A stretch of DNA of 13,679 nucleotides from Thermomucor indicae-seudaticae (GCA_000787465.1 JSYX01000768.1:1-13679); one strand, 5' to 3'; numbered from the stretch's first letter, positions 1 to 9,057 are shown. A program made the numbers and translations. Notes: generated by a model not told the origin, from the letters alone.

Positions 1-7
1 TGCTTAC

Positions 8-19
8 CTTGTAGCTCAT
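8..19 (-). CDS. Possible tiny first exon (MSYK) of a gene leaving the left edge
   Basis: Read on the minus strand, an ATG in a good context (five A before it) is followed by AGC TAC AAG and then GTAAGCA, a near-ideal 5' splice site. This would be a 12-nt first coding exon whose gene continues to the left of the window. Very short first exons with the start codon are common in highly expressed fungal genes such as those for ribosomal proteins, but four residues cannot identify the product. The 630 nt to the right, up to the RPS21 stop, would contain its promoter. It could also be a chance ATG plus donor. Confidence 0.33.
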
Positions 20-650
20 TTTTAACGGCATTAGCAAAAACTACAAAAGATCAAGCGTGTGATGGACAAACGCATGCGGCCGACTTGTCATCACCTCTCA
101 CACGAAAAACACATGCAGTCTTAGTTTTTCGATTTTGGTATACACACTTGTACGGGTTTTATGGAATACTGCCAGACTATGCACGAGTCAAGGTAGCTAC
201 ACGTTCGCGCTCAGGTATTGATTTGCTTTGACCATTTTGCGCTTTGTATTCTCACAGGGCGGAATGCGTATTGGGATACAAACGCCTTATGTATCAGTAA
301 GGTAATGGCCGAGCGATAAAAGATAATGAATATCCAGAACCGGAATGTCATCAATGACCAAGCCGATATAGGAGGCAGCGCATCTGTCCCTGTGGAGATA
401 CCTGCTCGGGCGAGAAGTCAAACATGCCAGAAACATCGCGTAGCGCAATGCCAAGTGGCAATATGATCTATGGCATTCGAGGTTTTCGAGCAATCAGCAA
501 TTATATCGCCTGAGCACAAAGGACAAACAACCTGTTGCAAGTCAGGAAATCCTCAAGACAGCAATGTCGCGACCCAGTCCCATAACGACATCAAGCTCTG
601 ACAGCGTTTCTTCCGACAGGCAATGCTCTTTTTTATTTTGTAAAACAGGT
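20..650. other. Intergenic stretch left of RPS21, nothing recognised
   Basis: No conserved coding segment was found on either strand. The open frames here are short and unlike known proteins, including a 68-codon minus-strand frame at 287-493. If the MSYK exon is real this is its upstream region, and the right end holds the 3' flank of RPS21. I saw no tRNA box pair or clear TATA element. Confidence 0.4.
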
Positions 651-1090
651 TTACTTTTGGTAGGAGAAGACGTTCTTGAGGTCTACAAAAGGAAAGCAAA
701 AATGATGAGTCTCACACCATCTGAAAGGGTCTTCGTTGTACATACAGCCATCTTGAGTAGCCAGACGGTTAATGCTGTCGTCAGCCTCGGCTTCGCGACG
801 GACGAAACCGCAGAGAGCGTAGGTGGAGAAGGTGCCCGTCAGACGGCCGTCAGCACCGACATCGCCGACGTTAATTTGAACAGAGGCGTGATCCTTGGCA
901 GTAATGAGACGGTTGGTGGCCGAGCTGTTCAAGTTAAAATGGCATTAGCGTAAAAAGTCGCGATACTTCAATGCGAGTTGTAATTTGTTTTCTGCATCTG
1001 GCGCGACATTAAAGCCTCGAATATCGCATGTGACACTAACCACTTGCGGGGAATGTAGAGGTCGACAAGAACACCTTCAGAGTTTTCCAT
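651..1090 (-). CDS. RPS21: 40S ribosomal protein S21 (eS21), 3 exons, 86 aa
   Basis: Component of the small cytosolic ribosomal subunit, needed for late 40S maturation. Exons, from the start codon down: 1090-1041, 924-746, 682-651. The joined frame begins [19 protein letters not shown], continues through [17 protein letters not shown] and [11 protein letters not shown], and ends [12 protein letters not shown]. These are the conserved eS21 blocks, and the length matches the family (about 87 aa in yeast). Intron 1 (925-1040, 116 nt) starts GTTAGTG and ends CAG. Intron 2 (683-745, 63 nt) starts GTATGT and ends TAG, and rebuilds Tyr in DGYLKN. Intron 2 has no in-frame stop (see findings). The start codon sits in CCATGG directly after a CT-rich tract and TTTGCAG, so a 5'UTR intron is possible. 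The identity is secure; the exon ends are inferred from homology and splice consensus. Confidence 0.95.
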
Positions 1091-1092
1091 GG

Positions 1093-1137
1093 CTGCAAAG
1101 ACAGAAAAGAGAGAGAAGGAACGAGTGCTGACTTAAC
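1093..1137 (-). other. Possible 5'UTR intron of RPS21
   Basis: Read on the minus strand, the segment starts GTTAAGT, contains a long CT-rich run and ends TTTGCAG, two bases before the RPS21 ATG. At 45 nt it is short but similar in donor style to RPS21 intron 1 (GTTAGTG). Leader introns just before the ATG are common in fungal ribosomal protein genes. The same features could simply be a CT-rich initiation region, so confidence is low. Confidence 0.3.
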
Positions 1138-1982
1138 GGCAAAACAAAAGTTTTCCTGTCACTAAGCCACGGAAAGCTGCCTCGTAGCGGAGTTCCTGAG
1201 CCTCGTCGACATTTGGCCTCCAATAAACTCCAGCCCTTTGGATCTTTAGTGGATTGCTGAACTTTACCTGAAGTAAATGCAGGAACTTCGGGACCAGGCA
1301 AAGGAGCTTGACAGTAGTTCGTCCGACTTTAACGCCATCATGCTTGAGCAAAATAGCAATAAAGGAGAGAAATCGGGTGATCGTCGACCAAGCGATTCCG
1401 CTTCGGGACATGTTGGTCGATGACCTGAGGGGAGACTTGCAGAGTGAGGGATGTTACCTTACAGCATTTGGAATGCCGTTTGTTCGGTTTACGGCAGAGC
1501 GAATGAGCGGAACTCCCAGTGTCCAGCGTCTGCGACGGAACTGTTATCCAAGGGCATTTTGAGTAGCTTTCAAGAGTAGGACTCTATCACACAATTTTGT
1601 CATTATCCTTGCTTATATAGTCAATAGACAAACCGGGCAGTTTGTCAAGGATGCATTTGAGACGAAGCCGAGAAGAGAGGGCGAGAGCGGTAAGCAAGAA
1701 TTAAGCCGAAAATTCCTGAGTCAAAGCATGTTGGCAACAAGTGTCATAGTGTGTTACATCAAAGGCGCAAGGCATTCAGTGTATGCGTCATTCTTTTGGG
1801 CACGGCCCTTATCGTAGTTCTGTATGCTAGACCAGCAACAAGTGCTTGGATGATCATCGCCTCATTGGAGCAATCATTCACCGTCTCATCTGAAGCCTTC
1901 GTCGCCATCGTCGTAGGCGAGTTTTAACCTTGACTTCTCCAGAGAAAACCGTGACAAAAGGAAGCTGGTTCGGTTTTTTTGG

Positions 1983-1998
1983 AGACAGCCGGCTGTCT
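1983..1998. promoter_or_regulatory. Perfect 16-bp palindrome upstream of SRP19
   Basis: AGACAGCCGGCTGTCT is identical to its own reverse complement and lies about 265 bp before the preferred SRP19 start. A palindrome of this length and GC content is the form expected of a dimeric transcription factor site (inference). No factor is assigned. Confidence 0.3.
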
Positions 1999-2262
1999 AA
2001 AGCTTTCCAACCAAAATACCGTGCGCATACGGCCATTGAAGCGATCTTCACCTCAGCACAAGTTATTTCTTCTGGAGGTTACTTCACTAGTTCTCGGTCA
2101 CATCAAAGACTCTTATTTTTGCGTTTCTAATATGCGTTGTCCTTTGAATTAACAAGCTTAATGGTGAACTGGGAGAAAACAATGACAGGGAAAGCGGAGT
2201 CCAGAACGCCTGTGCCCACTTCCAACGAAACTGTCTTAACCGACTCAAGTCTCACTCTGAAA

Positions 2263-3187
2263 ATGTCAATGATCAATAAGTTGAAAGAATCACAAAAGAA
2301 TCCAGCTTTCCTGGACGATGATGACATTGACAATATGGACTTTCCGCTGCCAAGTACATCGAAGAGTGCAAGCGCGCCATCGCTGGATGAATTAAAGAAT
2401 CTTACTGGATCTGGCGGCGGCAGCGGCGGCAGCAGCAGTAGTTCACGTAGCGAGAGAGTTGCTGTTGCTGCGACACCGCAAGGCCCGAAACGACTGGATG
2501 CATCTGAATACAAAGAGTATGTGCGTTTTTCTCTGTTCGGCTACCTCTTGCACATCGTCCTTATCATTTTGTTTTCTATGAATAACGTAGCTGGGTATGC
2601 GTGTATCCCTGTTACCTTAATTCAGAAAAAACCATTCGTGAAGGCCGCAAGATCAGGAAAGACAAGGCACACAAAAATCCTACAGCTTATCATATAGCTG
2701 TTGCTGTGCAAAGCTTGGGATTGTCAGTTGTATACGAGGTGATTATTACTCGTGGTATATTGAAGAAAAGGGAAGACTGATGACCGTTATGCCGCTAGAC
2801 AAAACGACATCCGCGCGATTGGGCGACTCTGGGTCGAGTCAAAGTACAACTCAAGAATGGAAACTTCTTCGTAAACCCAAAAATTACAACACGTAAAGTC
2901 CAAGAAAAATAGGTGGAGAAATACTAGCTAGATTGATATATCCTCTTGCAGGTGATGAGCTGTACTATGCTATCGCGGAGCGCTTGCCACACGCAGAGAA
3001 GACCAGCAGTCCACCTGACAACATAATAACACCAATGTCAAGCCTAGCAGAAGTAGAAGCTGTTGTGGATAGGCAACGCAAAGCGCAAGGTTTACCCACA
3101 TTGGCAGAAATGAGAGCTCAAAGTGCTAAAGCATCACCCAGTGTGTCGACCAAACCAAAGAAACAAAAGATCAGGGTCCATCATTAA
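2263..3187 (+). CDS. SEC65: Signal recognition particle 19-kDa subunit (SRP19/Sec65-like), 4 exons
   Basis: Binds the SRP RNA S-domain and promotes SRP54 loading, so acts in co-translational targeting to the ER. Exons: 2263-2516, 2591-2738, 2799-2892, 2952-3187; introns of 74, 60 and 59 nt. The product is 243 aa. The SRP19 fold starts near residue 85 with DWVCVYPCYLNSEKT, followed by the RNA-binding IREGRKI block (about 100-106), KNPTAYHI, LGLSVVYE and then KRHPRDWATLGRVKVQL (about 136-151). It ends in a basic tail (KPKKQKIR), as is usual for SRP19. Residues 1-84 are an acidic, low-complexity extension with DDDDID and a Gly/Ser tract, longer than in human SRP19 but like fungal Sec65 proteins. 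The ATG at 2263 has a strong context (AAAATG). An in-frame ATG at 2161 with a weaker context would add 34 residues. The second intron has a weak donor (GTGATT). The symbol follows the yeast gene; the family is secure, the N-terminus less so. Confidence 0.9.
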
Positions 3188-3299
3188 AAAGGCAATACGC
3201 TTGTCCTGTATATATGTATACACGTCGCCGAAGAACAGGTTGGCTTTTGTTTGTAAGGAGAGTTTATGCATTACAGGAAGTACACGGTATCTACATTGT
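3188..3299. terminator. Convergent 3' ends of SRP19 and the CoA-transferase
   Basis: Only 112 nt separate the two facing stop codons, so the 3'UTRs probably overlap. The spacer holds TGTATATATGTATACA at 3207-3222, an inverted repeat (TGTATA / TATACA) rich in TATATA. In yeast such UA-rich elements act as polyadenylation efficiency elements. Because it is symmetric it could serve both strands (inference). Confidence 0.4.
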
Positions 3300-5070
3300 C
3301 TATGCACCGATGGCGCCTTGCGACCGAAGTTTTTGAATGGTGTCCTCCGAGTACCCCAGGATATCCTTGAGTACCTGGTTTGTGTGAGCACCTAAGACCG
3401 GTGGAGGTAGCCGAATGCTAGGTTGAAAGTCGCTGTATTTGACCGGTGGACCTACGTTACAAAAGCAATGAGTTTTTCCGTATGCTCTGTTTCTGCGAAT
3501 GAATCACATTACCGACAAGTTTAATACGGCCCGCACGTTCATGTTCTACCTCTTGGACGAGACCACGAGCAACAATTTGAGGATGGTCAAAAGTTTGTTG
3601 AATATTGTTGATGGGAGCAAAAGGGAAACCTGCGCCTGTCAAGGTTTCAAGCCAATATTCAGTAGATTCTTGGGTCAAGCGATCCGAAAGAATTTGAATC
3701 AGCTCGTTACGGTGACGAACACGGTCAGTGTTGGTCTTGAACTTTGGGTCATCGAGCAAGCGTTCAAGTCCCGTCCTCTTGCAGAGTTTTGCAAACTGAC
3801 CATCGTTACCAGCTCCAACCATGACAAAAGAGTCTTTTGTAGGAAGCACCTGATAGGGGACAATAGAAGGATGAGAAGTACCCATGCGCTTGGCTTCTTT
3901 ACCGCCAATCAGATAGTTGGATGCAATGTTGGCGAGCGAGGCGACCTGCGACTCGATCAAAGAGCAATCGATCCATTGACCTTTGCCTGTTACTCCTCTT
4001 TTGATAAGGGCTGCCAGAATAGCGCTGTGTGCGTATAAACCTATCAATCCCGCCTGCACCGCATGAGACGATCCTGGTCAACATGTATTATCAACTAATT
4101 AATGGTGCGAGTCTTGCCTGTTGTAAGGTCTGATTCAACGTTAGGACAAAGGCTCATTCCTGAAGGATGTCGTCTGACTCACTTACCCGTAATGGCCACT
4201 CCGACTTTGACTGGACTACCATCGGGTTCACCGGTAATATGCATTAAGCCAGCCTCTGCCTAGCGGCAACCTTGCTAAGAAGCCTAACAAAACTGCCAAG
4301 CAAAAAGTAAGGGGAAACTTATACCTCTATAATCACATCATAGCCCGGTCTATCAGCGTAGGGACCTGTCTGCCCATACCCTGACATAACGAAACGATAA
4401 TTAGCCGATCTTAACGTCTCGTTATGAGGATAATTGGAACTTACCTGTAATCGATGCGTAGATCAACTTGGGGTTGATTTCTTTTAGTTGTTGATAGCCC
4501 ATGCCCATCTTGTTCAGCTTGCCAGGAAGATAGTTTTCGACCAGCACATCGCATTGACGCACCAGATCATGAAGCACTTGGCGACCTCCTTCCGACTTCA
4601 TATCTACCGTGATTGACTTTTTGTTGCGATTCACGCACAAAAAGTAGGCTGATTCACCTCTGCCTTTGTCGGAACCATCCTTGTTCGCCGCATACGGTGG
4701 GCCCCATGCACGTGTATCATCACCTCCATTTGGATTTTCGACCTTGATGACTTCGGCTCTTCACAAAGTACCTCAGTAACCGTATTTCCCATTTCATTTA
4801 TACCACTTTTAGATAGCTTACCCAAGGTCGCCAAGCATCATTGTACAATAAGGCCCGGCTAATAAAATATAGTCAGAAAACTCTACCTCTGAGAATTATA
4901 GCTATATAGGACTAACCCAAGACACGTGTCAGGTCAAGGACTCGGATACCTTCCAACGGCCCGCCGCTGGACGGCACGTAATCGCGAAACTGGACTGGAC
5001 ATGACGAGAACGATCGCGATTGAAAAGTGACGAGTCTAGAACAAGTACGACGACTCAAACAGTAGAACAT
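3300..5070 (-). CDS. Mitochondrial CoA-transferase family III (SUGCT-like), 8 exons, 441 aa
   Basis: Class III (CaiB/BaiF) CoA-transferase, closest in my recollection to succinyl-CoA:glutarate CoA-transferase (SUGCT), which reactivates glutarate in lysine/tryptophan breakdown. Exons from the start: 5070-4917, 4858-4822, 4758-4445, 4380-4325, 4259-4187, 4129-4118, 4040-3513, 3451-3300. They sum to 1326 nt in one frame. The N-terminus (MFYCLSRRTCSRLV, then SRSFSS) is Arg/Ser-rich with no acidic residue, as in a mitochondrial presequence. Family blocks in order: LEGIRVLDLTRVLAGPYC, MMLGDLGAEVIKVE, DDTRAWGPPY, CVNRNKKSITVDMK, VENYLPGKL, SITGYGQTGPYADRPGYD, GLMHITGEPDG, GVAITDLTTGLYAHSA, GKGQWIDCSL, GTSHPSIVPYQ, GAGNDGQFAKLC. 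The Asp of WIDCSL (about residue 240) aligns with the catalytic Asp of the family. Exon 6 is a 12-nt microexon followed by a GC-AG intron. Intron 2 uses an AAG acceptor. The precise substrate is not proven. Confidence 0.92.
4118..4129 (-). other. 12-nt microexon of the CoA-transferase
   Basis: The segment ACCTTACAACAG lies between a 57-nt GT-AG intron (4186-4130, donor GTAAGTG, acceptor CAG) and a 77-nt intron (4117-4041, donor GCAAGA, acceptor TAG). It supplies the DLTT of AITDLTTGLYAH, a block conserved in the family. Skipping it would leave the frame intact (ITGLYAH) and join a normal GT donor to the same acceptor. Inclusion is favoured because homologs carry these residues. Confidence 0.8.
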
Positions 5071-5236
5071 GACGAAACCGGGACAACTGCAACAGAGGCA
5101 AAGGAAGAAAGCAAGAAAGAGGGCAAAATAGAGAGAGCGAGAGATGACTATATGCGACAGAAAGTTTACCCCTCCGGTTTCCCCGGATTCAATTTGTCAT
5201 TTGGAATTTTTCATTCTGGTGCGACGAGGAAAACTT
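5071..5236 (-). promoter_or_regulatory. Short spacer between transketolase stop and CoA-transferase start
   Basis: Only 166 nt lie between the transketolase stop (5237-5239) and the ATG at 5070. The spacer must hold both the 3'UTR/poly(A) site of the first gene and the core promoter of the second. On the coding (minus) strand it is CT-rich near 5090-5145, but I see no clear TATA box. Read-through or overlapping transcripts are plausible. Confidence 0.4.
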
Positions 5237-7847
5237 TTAAGTACAAGGAGCAAACTGTGGGAACAATTCGGGTACACCACCATGCTGCTTAAAATATTTT
5301 ATAGCACTTTCGGCCATTTCCGCTACGTGGTCTGGTGTGATCTTGAAATACTTGTAGACATCCTTGTATGCCTAACAAAGCAAGTTAGAATAAAGAAATC
5401 TTTGACAGCTCGGCTGTGTATGCAACTTACTCCAGAAGCCCCGAAGGTGACCATGCCAACCTGAGCATGCGAATACTTTTGCCAGCCGAAAGTGCTCAAG
5501 GCTTCGACGGCAATGACCGGAATGCCTCTGGTAAGAACAGACTGTCTGTACTCTAAAGGCTGCTCGTCGAATAGCTCGGTGCAGGGCATCGAAACCATAC
5601 GCACCTTGATGCCCTTCTTGCGCAAAAGCTCTGCACCGTCCAATGCAATCGACACCTCAGATCCGGTGGCTACCAAAATGACGTGCGGGTCTGGATCCGA
5701 AACAGGCTCAAGAATGTAGGCGCCCTTGCGTACAGCCTCCACAGAAGTTCCCTTTAGTTGAGGCAAGTTTTGGCGCGTCAAGGCCAGAATGGAGGGCGTT
5801 GTGGTGCGTTCAAGCGCGATCAAGTAGGCGCCCGAAGTCTCGTTGCCATCGGCTGGGCGGAAAGTCAACATGTTGGGTGTTGCCCTTGTCAAGGCCAACG
5901 TTTCGATCGGTTGATGGGTCGGACCGTCTTCACCCAGACCAATGGAGTCGTGCGTCATAATATACAAGACACGTAGTCTCGATAGTGCGCTGAGACGCGC
6001 TGCTCCCCATCCATACCTAAGTTATCTAGCGAGTCAGTTCCTCTATAACTTCCCTTCATCCTTGTTTGGCTATACTTGCGTCAAGAAGTTCAAGAATGTG
6101 CCACCGTAAGGGATCAAGCCTTGGTAAGCTGCGATACCATTCATGATGGCGTGCATTGCATGTTCTCGAACACCATAACGAATATATCGGCCTGTGTAAT
6201 CACCGAGCTGCGTGGATGGCTGCAGATGACCGAGTTTTAACGACGGAATTAGTTATTGCTTTGTTGTTATCGTCGAGAGAGAGCACAAACTTACATGCTG
6301 GAAGTCGACGGCGGTCTTCCACCGCGTGTTGTTGGAACCTGTCAAGTCGGCCGATCCACCAATCAACTCTGGAATGACTTGCACGAGTTTTGTCAGCACG
6401 GCTTCGGACAGTTTGCGTGAAGCAACGGCTGCATCCTCCGGCTTGTATCTCGGTAGAATATTCTGCCAGCCATCAGGCAATCTGCCTTCCAAGCGACGCT
6501 TCAAGTCGGCTGCCTTCTTTGGATATTCCTTGGCATAGTTTTCAAACAATCTGTTCCATTCCTGCTCAAGTTGCGCCGATTTCTGGGCTACCGAGTGATA
6601 GTGATTGTACACCTACAGGGCCATCCGATAAGCGACAAGAACAACACGCACACTCTTTTTGGATGAACTTACCTCTTGGGGAACAACGTATTTTTCATCT
6701 GTATTAAAGCCAAGTTTCTTCTTCACCTGCTTAATGTCCTCCTCTAGCGACGAAATCAGCATTGCACCATACAGCTTTTATATTTTTTCCATGCTTACCA
6801 TCTAGAGGGCTACCATGCGTCTTCTCATCACCTTGGAACTTCGAGCCAAAACCTAAAAGGTATGTGTATCAGCAAAAGAGAAACATTGCATCATATCTAC
6901 TTAATTTACCAATGGTGGTCTTGATCTTGATGATGGAGGGCTTGTCAGTCACCTTTTTGGCTTCTTCAATGGCTCGATAGATCGCTTGGAGGTCGTGATC
7001 ACCGTCGTCCACAGCTTGGGTGTGCCAGCCGTATGCTTCAAAGCGCTTCAAGACATCCTCAGTAAAGGATACGGCTGTGTCACCATCGATCGTGATATGA
7101 TTATCGTCATAAAGTGCAATCAATTTTCCTAGCTTGAGATGGCTAAAACACGTTTGAATGAGACTTCCTGAACGCGAGGAATGAGGGGAATAAATATCCT
7201 TTTACCCTGCAAGCGAACAGGCTTCAGATTGAACGCCTTCTTGAAGACAGCCATCGCCCATCATGACATAAGTGTAATTATCAAAGATGGGATAGTTGGG
7301 CTTATTGAATGTCGCCGCCATGTGCTGTTCAGCAATGGCCAGGCCCACGGCATTCGAAATACCTGCCCAGTTCAAGTTAGTTTTAGTCTTGTTTCATGTA
7401 ACAAATGTTAAAACCTAACCTTGACCAAGAGGACCGGTTGTGACCTCGATACCCTCGGTGTGCCCACGTTCTGGATGACCGGGCGTGCTAAAATATAGCA
7501 ATGAGTTTGTCCTTCCATTATTTCTTTTCGAAACACAAGAATTAGTCAACCTACATGCTACCGACTCGACGGAACGCCTTCAAGTCGTCCATGGACATTT
7601 TGAAACCAAGGAAGTGAAGCATCATGTATTGCAACGCGCACGCGTGTCCGTTCGACAGGACGAAGCGATCGCGGTTCGGCCAATGCGCGTTCTTGGGGTT
7701 CGTACGGACAAAATGCGTGAAGAGGACGTGCGCCATAGGAGCGCATCCCATGGGGGCGCCTGGATGGCCAGAGTTGGCACCGCGTGTAATATCGGCAGCC
7801 AAAGTGCGAATCGTATTAATACAGAGTGTATCAGTGTTGCCAAACAT
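5237..7847 (-). CDS. TKL1: Transketolase, 10 exons, 684 aa
   Basis: Thiamine-diphosphate enzyme of the non-oxidative pentose phosphate pathway, moving two-carbon units between ketoses and aldoses in the cytosol. Exons from the start: 7847-7555, 7487-7420, 7362-7206, 7142-6910, 6852-6799, 6743-6673, 6612-6295, 6219-6080, 6016-5431, 5371-5237. They sum to 2055 nt in one frame; yeast transketolase is 680 aa. Seen in order: [10 protein letters not shown] (His28), [20 protein letters not shown], the ThDP motif MGDGCLQEG (about 155-163) with [42 protein letters not shown] (catalytic Glu417, equal to yeast Glu418), [18 protein letters not shown] (His467, Asp475), [15 protein letters not shown]-like LTRQNLPQL and LVATGSEVS. 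The start at 7847 is the first ATG after a TATA box; in-frame ATGs further up lie at or before that box. Intron 8 (6079-6017) is GC-AG. The symbol is by analogy with yeast. Confidence 0.97.
6017..6079 (-). other. GC-AG intron in transketolase
   Basis: The donor reads GCAAGT, the GTAAGT consensus with C in place of T at position 2, and the acceptor is TTAG. Splicing here gives the conserved [18 protein letters not shown]. The only nearby GT donor (GTATAG, four bases further into the intron) would shift the frame. Confidence 0.8.
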
Positions 7848-7916
7848 AATCGAGAAGGCAAAAGAAAAGTGTGTGCTGGAGGAAGAGAGAAAGGAATAGG
7901 ACGCACACGCATGAAA

Positions 7917-7923
7917 TTTTATA
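7917..7923 (-). promoter_or_regulatory. TATA box of transketolase
   Basis: TATAAAA on the minus strand lies 70-76 nt before the ATG at 7847. It is followed by a CT-rich block (about 7861-7895) of the kind that sits at transcription starts of strongly expressed fungal genes. Its position argues that in-frame ATGs further up are not used. Confidence 0.6.
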
Positions 7924-9057
7924 AACATCTGCTTTCTAGCGTCTTTACAAAGCATGGGTTTACGAGGGAAAATTGAAGGGGGAAAAACACGCTATCCCCT
8001 TACACAAAGAACTACTTCAGCCCACGTTTATCCAGATGTGCTATTAAAACAACTATACCAACAGAAAAAGAAGAACATCCAATTATTGGCATGATGCTTG
8101 AAGTCTGGCCTAGAGACCTCCTTCTTTACAGGATTTTTAATTTAGCGTTCTGCTCTCAAATCACTGCGCGGTGATTCCTGATTCATTTATTTTTGCGTTC
8201 CTTCTGAAAATCGCTTTGCGCTTGTGAGATAGAGCTTTGGCTTGGTTATTGCATCTCATTTGAGAGCGCAAAAAACTTGACTGACGAAAGAAAGAGTCAT
8301 TTTCTGCTCTGAGGGAACGATGTTACACTATGTGCTGGAAGGTTTTCTACTGCAAAAAAACCCTCGTCTACGTTGGAGAGTCTCTTTAGAGAATTCGGAC
8401 GGGCGCATCTCTGAGAATAACATCTGCTTATCTTCGATCACTTTATCATGATCTTGATGTCTACATCTAGACGTCAACGTCACTGACAAAACGCGCGTCA
8501 GCGACTATCAGTGAGACCGAATGAGATACAAAGTATAAGCCCGTAGGCTTAAGTGAGCCAGGACGATTACCCAGTTCTGTCTTCTGAGTGTCGATTGTTA
8601 CTGTGGTTGATCCCATTACGCATCATACTCCAAGCTTACGCATAGCTTAGCTTCCAGAATCAAGAGTTTCTTATAACATTCTTACAACACGTTCTGATCC
8701 AAGCTACGATCATACCTTCTGTTATGAACTTAACCGTTATGTTCGTTCTCATCTCAATTGACGACAGAGACAACGCCTGCGATTAGGAATCTTCAAAAAA
8801 ATACGTAAAGAGTCGAGATATCATTCGAAATAAACAACTTACATCCAGTCTCACCGACTTCTGGTTCCTTTAATGATTTTCTTTATTGTGATATCTCACT
8901 TGGTGCACTACATGAAAATAAGAGGAACAGGCTGTACCGTCTTTTCAGAAAAAAAAGATATATGCAATGTGGTGCAAATCTTGATAAACAAGCCCTAACC
9001 TGAGTTTATTTGGACGCAAGCGCAACAGCATCGACGTGTTCTAACCACCCACTAGTA
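7924..9057. other. Gene-poor stretch upstream of transketolase
   Basis: No conserved coding segment was found. It contains small inverted repeats: GCTCTCAAAT (8152-8161) facing ATTTGAGAGC (8258-8267), and TAAGCC-CGTA-GGCTTA (8536-8551). Two loosely similar blocks start near 8141 and 8192 (TTTAGCGTTC and TTTTGCGTTC). Two TGACGT-like half sites lie near 8470-8485 on the minus strand and could be bZIP sites for transketolase (weak inference). No transposon coding capacity or target duplication is visible. Confidence 0.35.

Larger units (their letters stand above)
1091..2262. other. Region between RPS21 and SRP19 with unrecognised coding-like fragments
   Basis: Shared upstream region of the divergent RPS21 (-) and SRP19 (+) genes. 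I recognise no gene, but several plus-strand frames look coding-like. They are 1277-1423 (48 codons, starting MQELRDQAKELDSSSSDF, hydrophilic), a segment near 1510-1560 reading SATELLSKGILSSFQE before GTAGG, a segment near 1630-1690 reading TGQFVKDAFETKPRREGES before GTAAGC, and 1694-1927 (no early ATG), which holds one hydrophobic stretch reading AFSVCVILLGTALIVVLYA. A 49-aa minus-strand frame (1908-1759, starting MATKASDETV) overlaps the last. I could not splice these into one frame-consistent protein. They may be an orphan tail-anchored protein gene, a decayed gene, or chance. Confidence 0.25.

Noticed and set aside
564..953. 129-codon plus-strand frame over RPS21
   Set aside because: Opposite strand of the eS21 exons, which are unmistakable on the minus strand.
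3499..4038. 179-codon plus-strand frame
   Set aside because: Antisense to the long exon 7 of the CoA-transferase; no independent similarity.
4041..4073. Alternative acceptor at 4074 adding 11 residues (SSHAVQAGLIG) to the CoA-transferase
   Set aside because: In frame, but it breaks the conserved DLTTGLYAH block; the acceptor ending at 4041 restores it exactly.
8993..9000. CCCTAACC as a possible telomerase RNA template
   Set aside because: Only 8 nt, little over one telomere repeat unit, with no pseudoknot or other telomerase RNA element seen; expected by chance.
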